A DNA stretch of 64,000 bases, taken from the NCBI GenBank assembly GCA_037440765.1, contig JBBITL010000018.1:62001-126000 (forward strand), read 5' to 3'. Below are positions 34,201 through 42,948 of this stretch, piece after piece. The notes below the pieces were generated by a model. The model was not told where the DNA came from, ran no database searches, and saw only the letters and a list, made by a program, of their open reading frames with translations. A program made the translations under genes and the position numbers. This DNA comes from DTKY01 sp037440765. GTDB lineage: Bacteria > Acidobacteriota > Terriglobia > Bryobacterales > Bryobacteraceae. How positions within the stretch are numbered: position 1 is the stretch's first letter; every line of letters begins with the position of its first letter.

Positions 34201-35868
34201 GTTGCGCTCGACTCCTATGTAGCTGGTGAGCGACATGACGAGTTCTTCCCGGATGGGATCGATGGGCGGGTTGGTCACCTGGGCGAAGAGCTGCCTGAAG
34301 TAGTGGAACAGAGGCTGGGGCTGGTCTGAGAGACAGGCCAGGGGCGTGTCGGCGCCCATCGAGCCAACCGGCTCCTCGCCGGTGGCGGCCATGGGAACCA
34401 GGAGCAGACGCAGATCCTCCTCCGTGTAGCCGAAGGCCCGCTGGCGCAGGAGGATGGTATCGAGCTCAGTGGCGTGGCAGCGCGGCGGCTCGGGCAGGCG
34501 GTCCACCAGAACCTGGTTCTCTTTGATCCACTCCGCGTACGGCTGGCGTGACCAGAGCCTCTCCTTGATCTCGTCGTCCGGGACGATGCGGCCTTCCTCC
34601 AGATCCGCCAGGAGCATCCTGCCGGGTTGCAGACGCCCCTTGGCCCGCACCGACCCGGCGGGAATCGGCAGCACCCCGGTCTCGGAGGCCATCACCAGGA
34701 GGTCGTCATCGGTCAGCAGCCAGCGCGCAGGGCGCAGGCCGTTGCGATCCAGCGTGGCGCCGATCAGACGGCCGTCGGTGAAGGCCATGGCCGCCGGCCC
34801 GTCCCAGGGCTCCATCAGCGAGGCATGGTACTCGTAGAAGGCGCGCTTGTCGGGCCTCATCGTGGGGTCCTGGTCCCAGGCCTCAGGGATCAGCATGGCC
34901 ATGGCGTGCGGCAGGCTGCGGCCTGCCAGGTGCAGCAGTTCCACGGCGCTGTCGAAGGCGGCCGAATCGCTCCCGCCGGGCGTCACAACAGGGAACAGCT
35001 TGTGGATGTCGTCGCCGAACAGGCCCGAGGCCAGCACCTTCTGGCGGGCGTGCATCCAGTTCACGTTGCCGCGCAGCGTGTTGATCTCGCCGTTGTGGCA
35101 GATGAACCGGAACGGGTGAGCGAGCTGCCAGGCTGGAAAGGTGTTGGTCGAGAACCTCTGGTGGACCAGGCACAGCGCGCTGGTCGTGGCAGGATCTGCG
35201 AGGTCCTTGTAGAACCGCCCGATCTGCGGCGCCAGAAGCAGGCCCTTGTACACCATGGTCCGGGAAGACAGGGAAGGGATGTAGAAGAAGCCCTTCTCGC
35301 GGAGGCTGGAGCCGGCGATCTCGCTCTCGGCCCGCTTGCGGACCACGTAGAGCTTGCGGTCCAGTTCCTCGCTGCTCATGCCCAGGCTGCGGCCGATGAA
35401 GATCTGCTGAATGTAGGGCTGCGAGGCGCGCGCCAGCCGCCCGATGGCGTTGGCGTCGATGGGCGTGTCGCGCCACCCGAGCAGCGTCAGACCCTCTTCC
35501 CGGACGATGCGCTCCAGGATGCCCTCGCAGTGCAGCCGGTCGTGGCGCTCGACGGGCAGAAAGACCATGCCCGCGCCGTACTCGCCCGGCGCGGGCAGCG
35601 CAATCGCGAGCCGCGCGCACTCGCGGGCAAAGAACTCGTGGGGGATCTGGATGAGGACGCCGGCTCCGTCGCCCGTGTCCGGATCGCAGCCGCAGGCGCC
35701 GCGGTGGGCCAGGTTGGCCAGCACCTCGATGCCCTTGAGGATTATGTCGTGCGACCGGCGGCCCCTGACGTCGGCCACGAATCCGATGCCGCAGGCGTCC
35801 CTCTCGTGGCGGGGGTTGTACAACCCCTGCGGCGGAGGCAGTCCGATACTGTCGCCGTCTTCTTCCAT
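31288..35868 (-). CDS. gltB: Glutamate synthase large subunit
   Basis: 1526 residues, full length. Makes two glutamates from glutamine and 2-oxoglutarate. N-terminal class II amidotransferase with the nucleophile Cys in [14 protein letters not shown] (a 25-residue propeptide would be removed), central domain, FMN-binding synthase barrel (for example [20 protein letters not shown] and [15 protein letters not shown]), [3Fe-4S] cluster Cys in [15 protein letters not shown], and the C-terminal GXGXG beta-helix domain ([19 protein letters not shown]). A near-consensus promoter is just upstream and a divergent LysR gene faces it. Confidence 0.97.
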   Translation of the reverse strand: MEEDGDSIGLPPPQGLYNPRHERDACGIGFVADVRGRRSHDIILKGIEVLANLAHRGACGCDPDTGDGAGVLIQIPHEFFARECARLAIALPAPGEYGAGMVFLPVERHDRLHCEGILERIVREEGLTLLGWRDTPIDANAIGRLARASQPYIQQIFIGRSLGMSSEELDRKLYVVRKRAESEIAGSSLREKGFFYIPSLSSRTMVYKGLLLAPQIGRFYKDLADPATTSALCLVHQRFSTNTFPAWQLAHPFRFICHNGEINTLRGNVNWMHARQKVLASGLFGDDIHKLFPVVTPGGSDSAAFDSAVELLHLAGRSLPHAMAMLIPEAWDQDPTMRPDKRAFYEYHASLMEPWDGPAAMAFTDGRLIGATLDRNGLRPARWLLTDDDLLVMASETGVLPIPAGSVRAKGRLQPGRMLLADLEEGRIVPDDEIKERLWSRQPYAEWIKENQVLVDRLPEPPRCHATELDTILLRQRAFGYTEEDLRLLLVPMAATGEEPVGSMGADTPLACLSDQPQPLFHYFRQLFAQVTNPPIDPIREELVMSLTSYIGVERNILEETPQHCHTLKLPHPILTNYDLEKLRRVSWGDFLATTLPALYRAKGGAAELERAVDGLCRRASLAINSGYTLLILSDRGVDGEYAPIPSLLALSAVHHHLIREGSRTQVALIVESGEPREVMHFSLLIGFGASAVNPYLAIETLEDLCGRGRLQVSFDAALRNYKKAINKGLLKVFSKMGISTLQSYRGAQVFEAVGLNRQFVHRYFTGCESRIEGVGLEVIAEEARRKHEFAFRPMGDSDAELQPGGVYQHRARGEYHLVNPLTISKLQQAVRQEKHSSYKEYAELINNQSRQLCTLRSLMEFRSARKTLPIGEVEPAGEIVKRFATGAMSFGSISKEAHETLARAMNRIGARSNTGEGGEDEGRFGDDRRSSVKQVASGRFGVTINYLVNGDELQIKIAQGAKPGEGGQLPGHKVDEAIARVRHSIAGVQLISPPPHHDIYSIEDLSQLIYDLKNANPRARISVKLVAEAGVGIVAAGVAKARADVILISGDSGGTGASPLTSIRHAGSPWELGLAETQQVLVMNDLRSRVRLQTDGKLATGRDVAIAALLGAEEFGFSTMPLVSLGCIMMRKCHLNTCPAGVATQDPELRRKFAGQPEHVIRFLFYVAEELRELMARMGFRTVNEMVGRVDMLNMRDARDHWKAAGLDLSAILFSPEVPSRVGRYCTASQEHGLEAALDRQLIEMCGEALETGAPVELSLPIRNVHRSVGAMLSGEVARRRGSGGLPDDTIRLHFTGSAGQSFGAFLAGGITLTLAGDANDYAGKGLSGGKLIVYPPRESVFRPEENVIAGNTVLYGATGGEAFFSGVAGERFAVRNSGCAAVVEGTGDHACEYMTRGTVVVLGRTGRNFAAGMTGGVAYVLDESGEFAARLCNRSGVDLEPVTSVDDVDALQVLVSRHFQATASPRAKDVLARWEEFLPKFVKVFPHELKRVLGMPRLDRRAPARLPGQQAPAGQPAAGQVLHG

Positions 35869-35977
35869 GCAGGATACTCTCCAGCAGTCGTGGCTTCATT
35901 ATATCAAGCGAGCATTATTAGTCAAGCTAAAAATATCGCTCTTGTAATATAAGGCCCACTTATGATACTGTGAACTT
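35869..35977. promoter_or_regulatory. Divergent gltB/LysR intergenic control region
   Basis: 109 bases between the gltB ATG and the LysR GTG. Besides the gltB promoter it has a repeated TCAAGC (35904-35909 and 35922-35927) and a loose dyad CAAG-CGA/TCG-CTCTTG across 35905-35945, which is a plausible LysR-type operator. A possible -10 for the LysR gene is TATGAT at 35961-35966; no good -35 is seen at the right spacing. Confidence 0.55.
35898..35925 (-). promoter_or_regulatory. Near-consensus sigma-70 promoter for gltBD
   Basis: On the minus strand, -35 TTGACT (complement of 35920-35925) and -10 TATAAT (complement of 35898-35903) are separated by 16 bases. The -10 box is perfect and lies 30 bases upstream of the gltB ATG. 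The surrounding 109-base gap is strikingly AT-rich for this genome. Confidence 0.8.
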
Positions 35978-36865
35978 GTGACGATCGAACACCTCAGGCT
36001 CTTCCGGGACATCGCGCAGGCCCGCAGTGTCAGCCGCGGCGCCCGCGCCAACGCTATGAGCCAATCGGCCGCCAGCCAGCACGTGCAGGAGATGGAGCGC
36101 CTGCTGGAGGTTCAGCTTCTGGACCGCTCCACCCGGCCCGTGCGGCTGACCGGCGCCGGCCGCATCTACTACGATTTTTGCCGTGACGTGCTGCGGCGGC
36201 GGCAGGAGTTCACGAGCGAACTCGACGCGTTCAAGGGCCGGCTGGAGGGGACGGTGCGCGTCGCTGCCATCTACTCGGTCGGCATCCTGGACATGTCGCG
36301 CCTGGAGCGGGAGTTGGGCCGCCGGATGCCGGAGGCGGTGCTGGCGGTGGAATATCTGCGGCCGGAGAAGGTCTATGAGGCGGTGCAGGCGGAGCAGGCG
36401 GACCTGGGGATCGTCAGCTACCCGGAGGCTACCCGCGAGGTAACGGCTGCCCCGTGGCGGAACGACAGGATGATGGTGGTGGCCGCGCCTTCTCATCCGC
36501 TGGCGTTCAGGAGGAGCCTGCGCGCCGCCGACCTGGCGGGCATCGATTTTGTGGCCTTCGACGAGAACCTGCGCGTCGGCCGCGAGGTTGAGCGGTATCT
36601 CCGCAGGAGCGGCGTCGAGGTGAACGTGGTCATGCGCTTCGACAACATACAGACCATGAAGGAGGCCGTGGCGCTCGGCACCGGCGTAAGCATTCTGCCC
36701 GTGCGCGTGCTGGCGAGCGACATCGAGCAGCGCCGCCTGGTGGCGATTCCCATCAGGAATTGCACGCTGGTGCGGCCGCTGGGCGTGATCCACCTGCGCC
36801 GCACGAAGCTCAGCCGCGCCGCCCGGACCTTCCTCGATCTGCTCGGCGAGGAGGCCGGCGCGTGA
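35978..36865 (+). CDS. LysR-family transcriptional regulator, probable gltBD regulator
   Basis: 295 residues starting at a GTG (35978). N-terminal winged HTH: HLRLFRDIAQARSVSRGARA and SQSAASQHVQEMERLLEVQL followed by DRSTRPVRLTGAGR, the CysL/CbbR-like arrangement. The C-terminal effector domain starts EGTVRVAAIYSVGI and includes LGTGVSILPVRVLASDIEQR. Divergent from gltB with a shared AT-rich gap; family knowledge (GltC of Bacillus controls gltAB in the same arrangement) makes regulation of gltBD likely. The effector is not visible. Confidence 0.88.
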   Translation: MTIEHLRLFRDIAQARSVSRGARANAMSQSAASQHVQEMERLLEVQLLDRSTRPVRLTGAGRIYYDFCRDVLRRRQEFTSELDAFKGRLEGTVRVAAIYSVGILDMSRLERELGRRMPEAVLAVEYLRPEKVYEAVQAEQADLGIVSYPEATREVTAAPWRNDRMMVVAAPSHPLAFRRSLRAADLAGIDFVAFDENLRVGREVERYLRRSGVEVNVVMRFDNIQTMKEAVALGTGVSILPVRVLASDIEQRRLVAIPIRNCTLVRPLGVIHLRRTKLSRAARTFLDLLGEEAGA

Positions 36866-36875
36866 CTGCCATGCT

Positions 36876-36901
36876 GAGGCCGTAGGGACGGCGGCGGCCT
36901 C
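36876..36901 (+). terminator. 7-bp hairpin after the LysR gene
   Basis: GAGGCCG (36876-36882) pairs with CGGCCTC (36895-36901), 11 bases after the LysR stop and about 50 before trpE(G). No T-run; weak. Confidence 0.35.
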
Positions 36902-36949
36902 GAGCCCCCGTGCTATCCTTGGGGATCATCTCCCGACCGAGGTTCTAGC

Positions 36950-39106
36950 ATGCGGCAGTCCCGGCGTCCCACCGAGCACGGCATCCGGGTGCTGCGCAGC
37001 GTCTCCAGGCTCCCGTTCCGCAATGGTCTGGACCACCTGCTGCGCGAACTGGACACCTGGCGTGGCGTCTATCTGTCCTCCGGGTACGAGTACCCCGGCA
37101 GGTACTCCCGCTGGGACATCGCCAGCGTGCGGCCGCCGCTGGAGGTGGTCGCCACAGGCCGGGAAGTGTTCTTTCGCGCGCTCAACCCGCGCGGGGAGGT
37201 GATCAACCGCATCCTTGGGCCGTTGCTCGAGGCCCATCCCCACTGGGAGTCGTTCGAGCGGCGCGGCGCGGAACTCGCCGGCCGTCTGAAGCCCCCGCCG
37301 GGGCTCTTTCCCGAAGAAGAACGCAGCAAGCAGCCGTCGGCTTTCACTATCCTGCGGACCCTGATAGACGAGTTCAAGCCCCTGCGCTACCCCCGGCTGG
37401 TCCTGGTTGGCGCCTTCGGCTACGACCTGCTGTTCCAGTTCGATCCCATCCGGCTCAGGCTGCCACGCGGGGACCAGGAGGTCCTGCACCTGTTCCTGTG
37501 CGACGACATTTCCTTCATGGACCGCAAGAAGGAGCGCATCGACCGCTACCAGTACGACTTCGAGGCGGACGGCCACTCCACCATCGGAATGGAGCGCTCG
37601 GGAGAGCCGGTGCCGCCGCCCGCGGTTCGCGAGCCGGGGCCGATCATCTCGGATCACACCCCGGCCGAGTACATGGCCAACGTCGAGAAGGTCCGGCAGG
37701 GGATGAAGCGCGGCGACTACTACGAGGTTGTGCTCCGCCAGACGTTCCGCGCCCCGTACGCGGGCCCCCCTTCGCGGCTGTTCCAGAGGCTCACAGCGGC
37801 CAGTCCCAGCCCCTACGAGTTTTTTTTGCAATTCGGCTCCGAGCAGTTGATCGGCTGCTCCCCGGAGATGTTCGTCCGCGTCGAGGGCACGAGGGTCGAA
37901 ACCTGCCCCATCTCGGGGACCGCCCGCCGCACGGGCGACCCGCTGCGCGACGCCGAGAACATAAGGAACCTGCTCGACTCGCCCAAGGAAGAGTCGGAGC
38001 TCACCATGTGCACCGACGTGGACCGCAACGACAAGTCCAGGGTCTGCCTGCCGGGATCGGTGAAGGTGGTGGGACGCCGCCTGATCGAGTCCTACGCGGG
38101 CGTCTTCCACACCGTGGACCACGTGGAGGGGACGCTGGCGCCCGGCTTCGATTCGCTCGACGCTTTCCTGACTCACATGTGGTCGGTCACCATGACCGGC
38201 GCGCCCAAGAAGGCCGCGGCCCAGGCCATCGAGGACCTGGAGAAGGACGCGCGCGGCTGGTACGCAGGGGCGGTCGGGATGCTGTCGCTCAACGGCGACA
38301 TGAACACAGGCATACACATCCGCGCCGTTCACCTGAGGGACGGCGTCGCCGCCTATCCGGTCGGCGCGACTCTCCTCTACGATTCCGTGCCGGAGATGGA
38401 GGAGCAGGAGACGCGGATGAAGGCGACGGCCTTCTTCCGTGCCATCGGCGGGGAACCGGAAGCCTCCAAGCCAAAGCCGCGCGCCGGGAAGGTCCGCCGC
38501 ACCGGAGCCAGGATGCTGCTCGTCGACAACGACGACTGCTTCATACACACCCTTTCGAACTACGCGCGGCAAACGGGCGTCGAGGTGATCACCTACCGCG
38601 CCGGTTTCCCGCCGGAGTTGTTGAAGGAGGTCGCCCCCAGCCTCGTGCTGATCTCGCCGGGGCCCGGGCGCCCGGCGGATTTCGGCGTCCCGGAGCTGGT
38701 CCGGAAGGCCGCGGACCTCGGCATTCCGCTGTTCGGCGTGTGCCTGGGGCTCCAGGGCATCGTGGAGGCCTTCGGTGGCGAACTGGGGGTGCTGGACTAC
38801 CCCATGCACGGCAAGCCCTCGGTGGTGACCCACCATGGCAAAGGAGTCTTCGAGGGGCTGCCCGGGAAGTTCACCGTCGGCCGCTACCACTCGCTGTTTG
38901 CGCTGAAGGAGTCGCTGCCCGCCTGCCTCGAGGTCACGGCGGAGTCCGAGGACGGGGTCGTGATGGGCGTCCGTCACCGCGAACTGCCCATCGAAGCCGT
39001 GCAGTTCCATCCGGAGTCGATACTGACCATGCAGGACGACTGCGGCCTGCGCCTCGTGCGCAACGCCATCCGCCTCTACGCCAGGCGGCCGCCATGCCCG
39101 ACGTAA
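36950..39106 (+). CDS. trpE(G): Fused anthranilate synthase components I and II
   Basis: 718 residues. Residues ~1-510 are the chorismate-binding component I: YLSSGYEYPGRYSRWDIASV, EVVLRQTFRAPYAG, GCSPEMFVRVEGTRVETCPI, TMCTDVDRNDKSRVC, MWSVTMTGAPKKAAAQAIED. From ~520 follows the class I glutamine amidotransferase: MLLVDNDDCFIHTLSNYA, oxyanion ISPGPGRPADFG, nucleophile Cys in GVCLGLQGIVEAFGG, and His/Glu in AVQFHPESILTM. Fused TrpE(G) is known in alphaproteobacteria and scattered other phyla. First step of tryptophan synthesis. The downstream gene starts 13 bases before this stop. Confidence 0.93.
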   Translation: MRQSRRPTEHGIRVLRSVSRLPFRNGLDHLLRELDTWRGVYLSSGYEYPGRYSRWDIASVRPPLEVVATGREVFFRALNPRGEVINRILGPLLEAHPHWESFERRGAELAGRLKPPPGLFPEEERSKQPSAFTILRTLIDEFKPLRYPRLVLVGAFGYDLLFQFDPIRLRLPRGDQEVLHLFLCDDISFMDRKKERIDRYQYDFEADGHSTIGMERSGEPVPPPAVREPGPIISDHTPAEYMANVEKVRQGMKRGDYYEVVLRQTFRAPYAGPPSRLFQRLTAASPSPYEFFLQFGSEQLIGCSPEMFVRVEGTRVETCPISGTARRTGDPLRDAENIRNLLDSPKEESELTMCTDVDRNDKSRVCLPGSVKVVGRRLIESYAGVFHTVDHVEGTLAPGFDSLDAFLTHMWSVTMTGAPKKAAAQAIEDLEKDARGWYAGAVGMLSLNGDMNTGIHIRAVHLRDGVAAYPVGATLLYDSVPEMEEQETRMKATAFFRAIGGEPEASKPKPRAGKVRRTGARMLLVDNDDCFIHTLSNYARQTGVEVITYRAGFPPELLKEVAPSLVLISPGPGRPADFGVPELVRKAADLGIPLFGVCLGLQGIVEAFGGELGVLDYPMHGKPSVVTHHGKGVFEGLPGKFTVGRYHSLFALKESLPACLEVTAESEDGVVMGVRHRELPIEAVQFHPESILTMQDDCGLRLVRNAIRLYARRPPCPT

Positions 39107-40395
39107 TTGTCGCCGGCGGGGGCCTGGCGGGCATGGCTGCTTCGGCGGCCCTGGCCAGCGCAGGCTGCCGCGTGACGCTGCTCGAGGCCAGGGGGTTTCT
39201 TGGCGGGCGCGCGTCGTCCTTCCCGCTGGAGGCGGGCGATCCAAAGTCCGAAACCATCGACAACTGCCAGCACATCCTGTTGCGGTGCTGCGTCAATCTG
39301 ATGGACTTCTACCGCAGAGTGGGCGCCGCGGACCAGGTCCGGTTCCATAGCGGGTTTCACTTCGTCGAGCCGGGTGGCAGGGTGTCGGCGCTGGCGGCGG
39401 GCAGCCTGCCGGCGCCCCTGCATCTGGCCGGTTCGTTCGGCCGGATTCCGTTTCTCAACGGGCGCGCCAAGCTGGCCATTCTGCGGGCGCTGGCGGCCGT
39501 CCGGCGAGAGTATGGCCGCCGCCAGGACCTGGACCGGATCACCATGCTCGACTGGCTGCGCGAAAAGAACCAGCCCGCCGGCGCCATTTCCCGCTTCTGG
39601 AGGCCGGTACTGGTTAGCGCCGTGAACGCCGAACTCGACATCATGGCGGCGGCGCATGGGCTCCAGGTGTTCCGGCTCGCCTTCCTGCCGGGCGGGGGAA
39701 GCCACGAAATGGGCGTCCCCATCGTGCCTCTGTCAGGACTCTATGCGGGTTTGGCCTCCGGCCGCCTGACCGTGCGGTTACGCACGCCGGTCGAGAGGAT
39801 CTGGGTGGACGGCGTGGACCTGTTCTCAGAGCGGCTGCGCGCCGACTACTACGTCTCCGCGCTGCCGTTCGAGAAGCTGGGGGCGGTGGCTCCCGGCCTT
39901 GGCCTTGACCTGTCCGCCTTCCGCCACTCTCCGATCACCGGAATCCATCTCTGGTTCGATCGCTCGATCACGGATCTGCCCCACGCGGCCCTTCTCGACC
40001 GGACCATACAATGGGTTTTCAGCAAGTCCGGCGGGCGGTACATCCACCTTGTCGTGAGCGCCTCGGATGCTCTCGTGGCGATGAGCCAGGAGCGCGTTGT
40101 CGATCTGGCCCGCCGGGAACTGGCGGAGTTCTTCCCCCGCGCCAGGGGGGCGGCTTTGGTGAAGGCCCGCGTGATCAAGGAGGTGCGCGCGACCTTCATG
40201 CCGGCGCCGGGGTTGGAGCCGGCGCGCCCTGGCGCGGCGACGAACTTTGCCAACCTGTTCCTGGCGGGCGACTGGACCCGGACCGGCTGGCCCTCCACCA
40301 TGGAAGGCGCCGTGCGCAGCGGCTACCTCGCCGCCGAGGCGGTGACCCGGGCCATGGGGCGCCCGTGCAGCTTCCTTCTCCCCGACCCTGTTTAG
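39094..40395 (+). CDS. hpnE: HpnE-like squalene-associated FAD-dependent oxidoreductase
   Basis: 433 residues from ATG 39094, overlapping trpE(G) by 13 bases. FAD-binding GxGxxG-type start VIVAGGGLAGMAASAALASA and ARGFLGGRASSF. The DNCQHILLRCCVNLMDFYRR segment, LAGDWTRTGWPSTMEGAVRS and a C-terminal GYLAAEAV follow the HpnE (hydroxysqualene dehydroxylase) pattern. Family knowledge: HpnE acts after HpnC/HpnD to give squalene for hopanoids; those partners are not in this window, so a carotenoid-desaturase-like function is an alternative. The overlap with a tryptophan gene is unexpected. Confidence 0.75.
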   Translation: MPDVIVAGGGLAGMAASAALASAGCRVTLLEARGFLGGRASSFPLEAGDPKSETIDNCQHILLRCCVNLMDFYRRVGAADQVRFHSGFHFVEPGGRVSALAAGSLPAPLHLAGSFGRIPFLNGRAKLAILRALAAVRREYGRRQDLDRITMLDWLREKNQPAGAISRFWRPVLVSAVNAELDIMAAAHGLQVFRLAFLPGGGSHEMGVPIVPLSGLYAGLASGRLTVRLRTPVERIWVDGVDLFSERLRADYYVSALPFEKLGAVAPGLGLDLSAFRHSPITGIHLWFDRSITDLPHAALLDRTIQWVFSKSGGRYIHLVVSASDALVAMSQERVVDLARRELAEFFPRARGAALVKARVIKEVRATFMPAPGLEPARPGAATNFANLFLAGDWTRTGWPSTMEGAVRSGYLAAEAVTRAMGRPCSFLLPDPV

Positions 40396-40419
40396 GGCCC
40401 GTTCTGCGATAATCGTGGC

Positions 40420-40797
40420 ATGCGAGCCGTTTGGATCATTCCGGCGCTGCTGCTGGGTCTTTTGCGGCCCGTCATGGCGGCCCCCGGCGAGACTGTGCTG
40501 CGCATCGAAGTGAGGACCCTTGGCGGGTCGCCCATCGAACGGGCCAGCGTGGTCGTCCGCTTCGTTGAAGGCCGGTCGATCAGCAGGCTCGGCAGGAAGA
40601 GTCGAAGAAGCTGGGAGACCAGAACCAATATCGAGGGCATCGCCAGGGTTCCCGCCGTGCCGCAGGGCAAGGTCCTCATCCAGGTGATAGCCAAGGGCTA
40701 CCAGACGTTCGGCAAGGAGTTCGAACTCGACCAGGAGGAGCAGACGATCAAGATCAATCTGAACCCTCCGCAGCCGCAGTACTCCGTGCACCAGTAG
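40420..40797 (+). CDS. Small secreted protein with carboxypeptidase-regulatory-like fold
   Basis: 125 residues. Signal peptide MRAVWIIPALLLGLLRPVMA. The mature part is one beta-sandwich: LRIEVRTLGGSPIERASVVV, then TRTNIEGIARVPAVPQGKVL, VIAKGYQTFGKEFELDQEEQ. Such single domains are common in Acidobacteria and are thought to bind carbohydrate or protein; function unknown. GATAAT lies only 8 bases before the ATG, so a leaderless-like transcript is possible but unproven. Confidence 0.65.
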   Translation: MRAVWIIPALLLGLLRPVMAAPGETVLRIEVRTLGGSPIERASVVVRFVEGRSISRLGRKSRRSWETRTNIEGIARVPAVPQGKVLIQVIAKGYQTFGKEFELDQEEQTIKINLNPPQPQYSVHQ

Positions 40798-40814
40798 CGC
40801 GGGCCGGCGGAGGG

Positions 40815-41195
40815 TCAGTCGAGCGAGGCGATCAGGTCGATCTCAACCAGGGCGCCCCTGGGCAGCGCGCCGGCCTGGATGGTAGTGCGGGCGGGCGGAG
40901 TATCGGGAAAGAACCGCGCGTAGGTCTCGTTCATTTGCGCAAAATCCTCCATCCGCTGAAGGTAGACCGTCGCCTTCACCACCTTTGAGATAGATGAGCC
41001 GGCGGCTTGCAGCACCGAGCCCAGGTTCTCAAGAATCCGCCCGGTCTCGGCCGCGACGCCTCCGGCTATGACCCGCCCGGTATCGGGGTCGAGCGCGATC
41101 TGGCCGCTCAGGAATATAAAGCCGTTGGAGATGATCGCCTGGGAATAAGGCCCCACGGGCGCTGGCGCTCCGGGGGCAGACACCGCCTGCTTCAT
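40815..41195 (-). CDS. ridA: RidA-family deaminase
   Basis: 126 residues from the ATG at 41195 (AGGAG is upstream); an in-frame ATG at 41231 would add 12 unneeded residues. YjgF/RidA fold: APVGPYSQAIISNGFIFLSG, ETGRILENLGSVLQAAGSSI, VVKATVYLQRMEDFAQMNE, and the Arg in PPARTTIQAGALPRGALVEI. Family knowledge: hydrolyses reactive enamine/imine intermediates from PLP enzymes. Convergent with the preceding small gene. Confidence 0.92.
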   Translation of the reverse strand: MKQAVSAPGAPAPVGPYSQAIISNGFIFLSGQIALDPDTGRVIAGGVAAETGRILENLGSVLQAAGSSISKVVKATVYLQRMEDFAQMNETYARFFPDTPPARTTIQAGALPRGALVEIDLIASLD

Positions 41196-41263
41196 AACCA
41201 CGCTCCTAGGTCGTTTCACCCATGGAAACACGGAGGCCCTGTTCCGATCAAGCTCCTGGAGCC

Positions 41264-41635
41264 GTGGCGCGCATTCTCATCGTTGAGGACAACCCCACCA
41301 ATCAGAAGGTGGTGGCCTGTCTGTTGGGGAAGCGCGGCCATCAGACCTCAGTGGTTGCACACGGCGGCGAGGCGCTGAAGGCACTGGAGGCGGCCGTGTA
41401 CGACCTGGTTCTCATGGATGTCCAGATGCCCGTGCTGGACGGCCTGGAGGCCACACGGATCATCCGGAAGAACCCGCGGTGGTCGGCGCTGCCCATCGTC
41501 GGCCTGACGGCGCACGCCATGACGGGCGACCGCGAGCGGTGCCTGGAGGCCGGCATGAACGACTACCTGGCCAAGCCGGTGCGGACACCCGCGCTGCTTG
41601 AGACGGTCACAAAATACGTTCCGGCGGAAGCCTGA
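41264..41635 (+). CDS. Stand-alone response-regulator receiver domain
   Basis: 123 residues if started at GTG 41264 (GGAG seven bases upstream); an ATG at 41222 in frame would add 14 residues that do not belong to the fold. Receiver features: acidic pair in ILIVEDNPTNQKVVA, phospho-acceptor Asp52 in LVLMDVQMPVLDGLE, Thr in IVGLTAHAMTGDRER and Lys in DYLAKPVRTPALLE. There is no output domain. The sequence resembles receiver domains detached from hybrid kinases; no kinase is adjacent. Confidence 0.85.
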   Translation: MARILIVEDNPTNQKVVACLLGKRGHQTSVVAHGGEALKALEAAVYDLVLMDVQMPVLDGLEATRIIRKNPRWSALPIVGLTAHAMTGDRERCLEAGMNDYLAKPVRTPALLETVTKYVPAEA

Positions 41636-41682
41636 CCGACCGCCGCGTCTCCTCCCGAGCGGCCTCCCGGTGAGCCGGGCAG

Positions 41683-41701
41683 CCGGCGAGCTTGTCGCCG
41701 G
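41683..41701. terminator. 7-bp hairpin between convergent genes
   Basis: CCGGCGA (41683-41689) and TCGCCGG (41695-41701) pair around GCTTG, between the receiver gene and the convergent methyltransferase. Could serve both strands; no T-run. Confidence 0.4.
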
Positions 41702-42916
41702 TCACGGGAGCCTCAAGCGGGCAATTATCTCCAGATGGTAGGTTTGGGGGAACAAGTCCACCAGTGTGACGCGCTCGATGCGATAGCCGGCGGCCGCCAG
41801 GGCCGCTGCGTCGCGCGCCAGGGTCGCCGGGTCGCAGGCGACGATGGTCAGGCGAGGCGGGCGCAGCCGCTTCAGCTCCCGCACCACCGCTTTGCCCAGC
41901 CCGGCGCGCGGCGGGTCGGCCAGCACGAAATCCGGCGGCTCGGCCAGCCGCTCCAGGTAAGCCTCGACCGTGCTCCGCTCCACCCGCACGGTCATCGAGG
42001 CCCGGGCCGCGTTGAACTCCAGGTCGGCGGCCGCGCTGGCGCCGGATTCAACCGCTGTCACAGACTCGAAGCGGCCCGCCAGGGCCAGTGAGAAGAGCCC
42101 CACCCCGGCATAGAGGTCAACCGCCGTCCTCCCTCCGGTTCCGTCAACGGCGCTGGCCACAAGTTGATCGATGAGGAAGCGGCTGACCTGGAAGAACGAG
42201 CGGTGGCCGATGCGGAAGACCTGCCCGGCCGCGTGGTAGTCCAGAGCGCCCAGGGTCGCGCCCGGGATGCTCTCGGCGCACCAGTCGAAGAAGCGCCGCG
42301 CCACCGGGCGCTCGCTCGCGAGCACGTTCGCCTGCACCTCGGCGCCGTTGGTGAACAACTCCAGTGTGCGGATGAACCGCGGGAACCGCGGATCGCGCGC
42401 CATTCGGCGCAGCGCCGCCATGGCCAGGTTTATCCCGGGGGACGCGACCGGGCAGCGCTCGACGGGGCACAGCCGGTTCGAGCCGGATTCCAGAAAGCCG
42501 ATCCCCCCGCCGGCCAGGTGCAACTGGACCCGGTTGCGATACTCCCAGGGTGAGGCCGAGACCGTCTCGATCTGTTCCGGAGCCTCCAGCTTGCCCACAC
42601 GCCGGAACACCTCCCTGAGCACTTCCCGCTTCTGCGCGAGCTGGTACTCGTACGCGGCGTGCTGGTAGTGGCAGCCGCCGCACTTGCCGAAGTACGGACA
42701 CTGCGGCTCGCGGCGCTCCGGCGAGGGTGTCACGACCTCCACCAGTCCGCCCTCGATCAGCCCCGGCCTCTCCCGCGCCGGCTCCGCTCGCACCGTCTCT
42801 CCCGGAAGCGTGTAGGGAATCAGCCAGGCACGGCCGTCCACGCGCGCCAGGCCGCGGCCTCCGTACACCCATTTCTCAATGACCGCCTCGCGCGGGTTTG
42901 TCTGAAGATCAAGCAT
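41702..42916 (-). CDS. 23S rRNA uracil-C5 methyltransferase (RlmD/TrmA family)
   Basis: 404 residues. N-terminal TRAM-like part (WVYGGRGLARVDGRAWLIPY), Fe-S cysteines in PQCPYFGKCGGCHYQH, SAM-binding VDLYAGVGLFSLALAGRF, the DPPRAGLGKAVV motif and the catalytic Cys in LTIVACDPATLARD. The Fe-S motif favours the RlmD/RumA branch; RlmC is possible. Modifies 23S rRNA in the cytoplasm. The stop is next to a hairpin. Confidence 0.88.
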   Translation of the reverse strand: MLDLQTNPREAVIEKWVYGGRGLARVDGRAWLIPYTLPGETVRAEPARERPGLIEGGLVEVVTPSPERREPQCPYFGKCGGCHYQHAAYEYQLAQKREVLREVFRRVGKLEAPEQIETVSASPWEYRNRVQLHLAGGGIGFLESGSNRLCPVERCPVASPGINLAMAALRRMARDPRFPRFIRTLELFTNGAEVQANVLASERPVARRFFDWCAESIPGATLGALDYHAAGQVFRIGHRSFFQVSRFLIDQLVASAVDGTGGRTAVDLYAGVGLFSLALAGRFESVTAVESGASAAADLEFNAARASMTVRVERSTVEAYLERLAEPPDFVLADPPRAGLGKAVVRELKRLRPPRLTIVACDPATLARDAAALAAAGYRIERVTLVDLFPQTYHLEIIARLRLP

Positions 42917-42948
42917 CGCGTAGGATGGGTAGTCCGACCCTTTTTAGC

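Noticed and set aside
36866..36949. Trp leader peptide or attenuator before trpE(G)
   Set aside because: The only short frame (ATG 36871) has no Trp codons, and the one hairpin lies next to the LysR stop rather than forming alternative structures.
42917..42948. T-box riboswitch before trpS
   Set aside because: Only 32 bases separate the divergent starts, too short for a T-box, and no T-box core is present.
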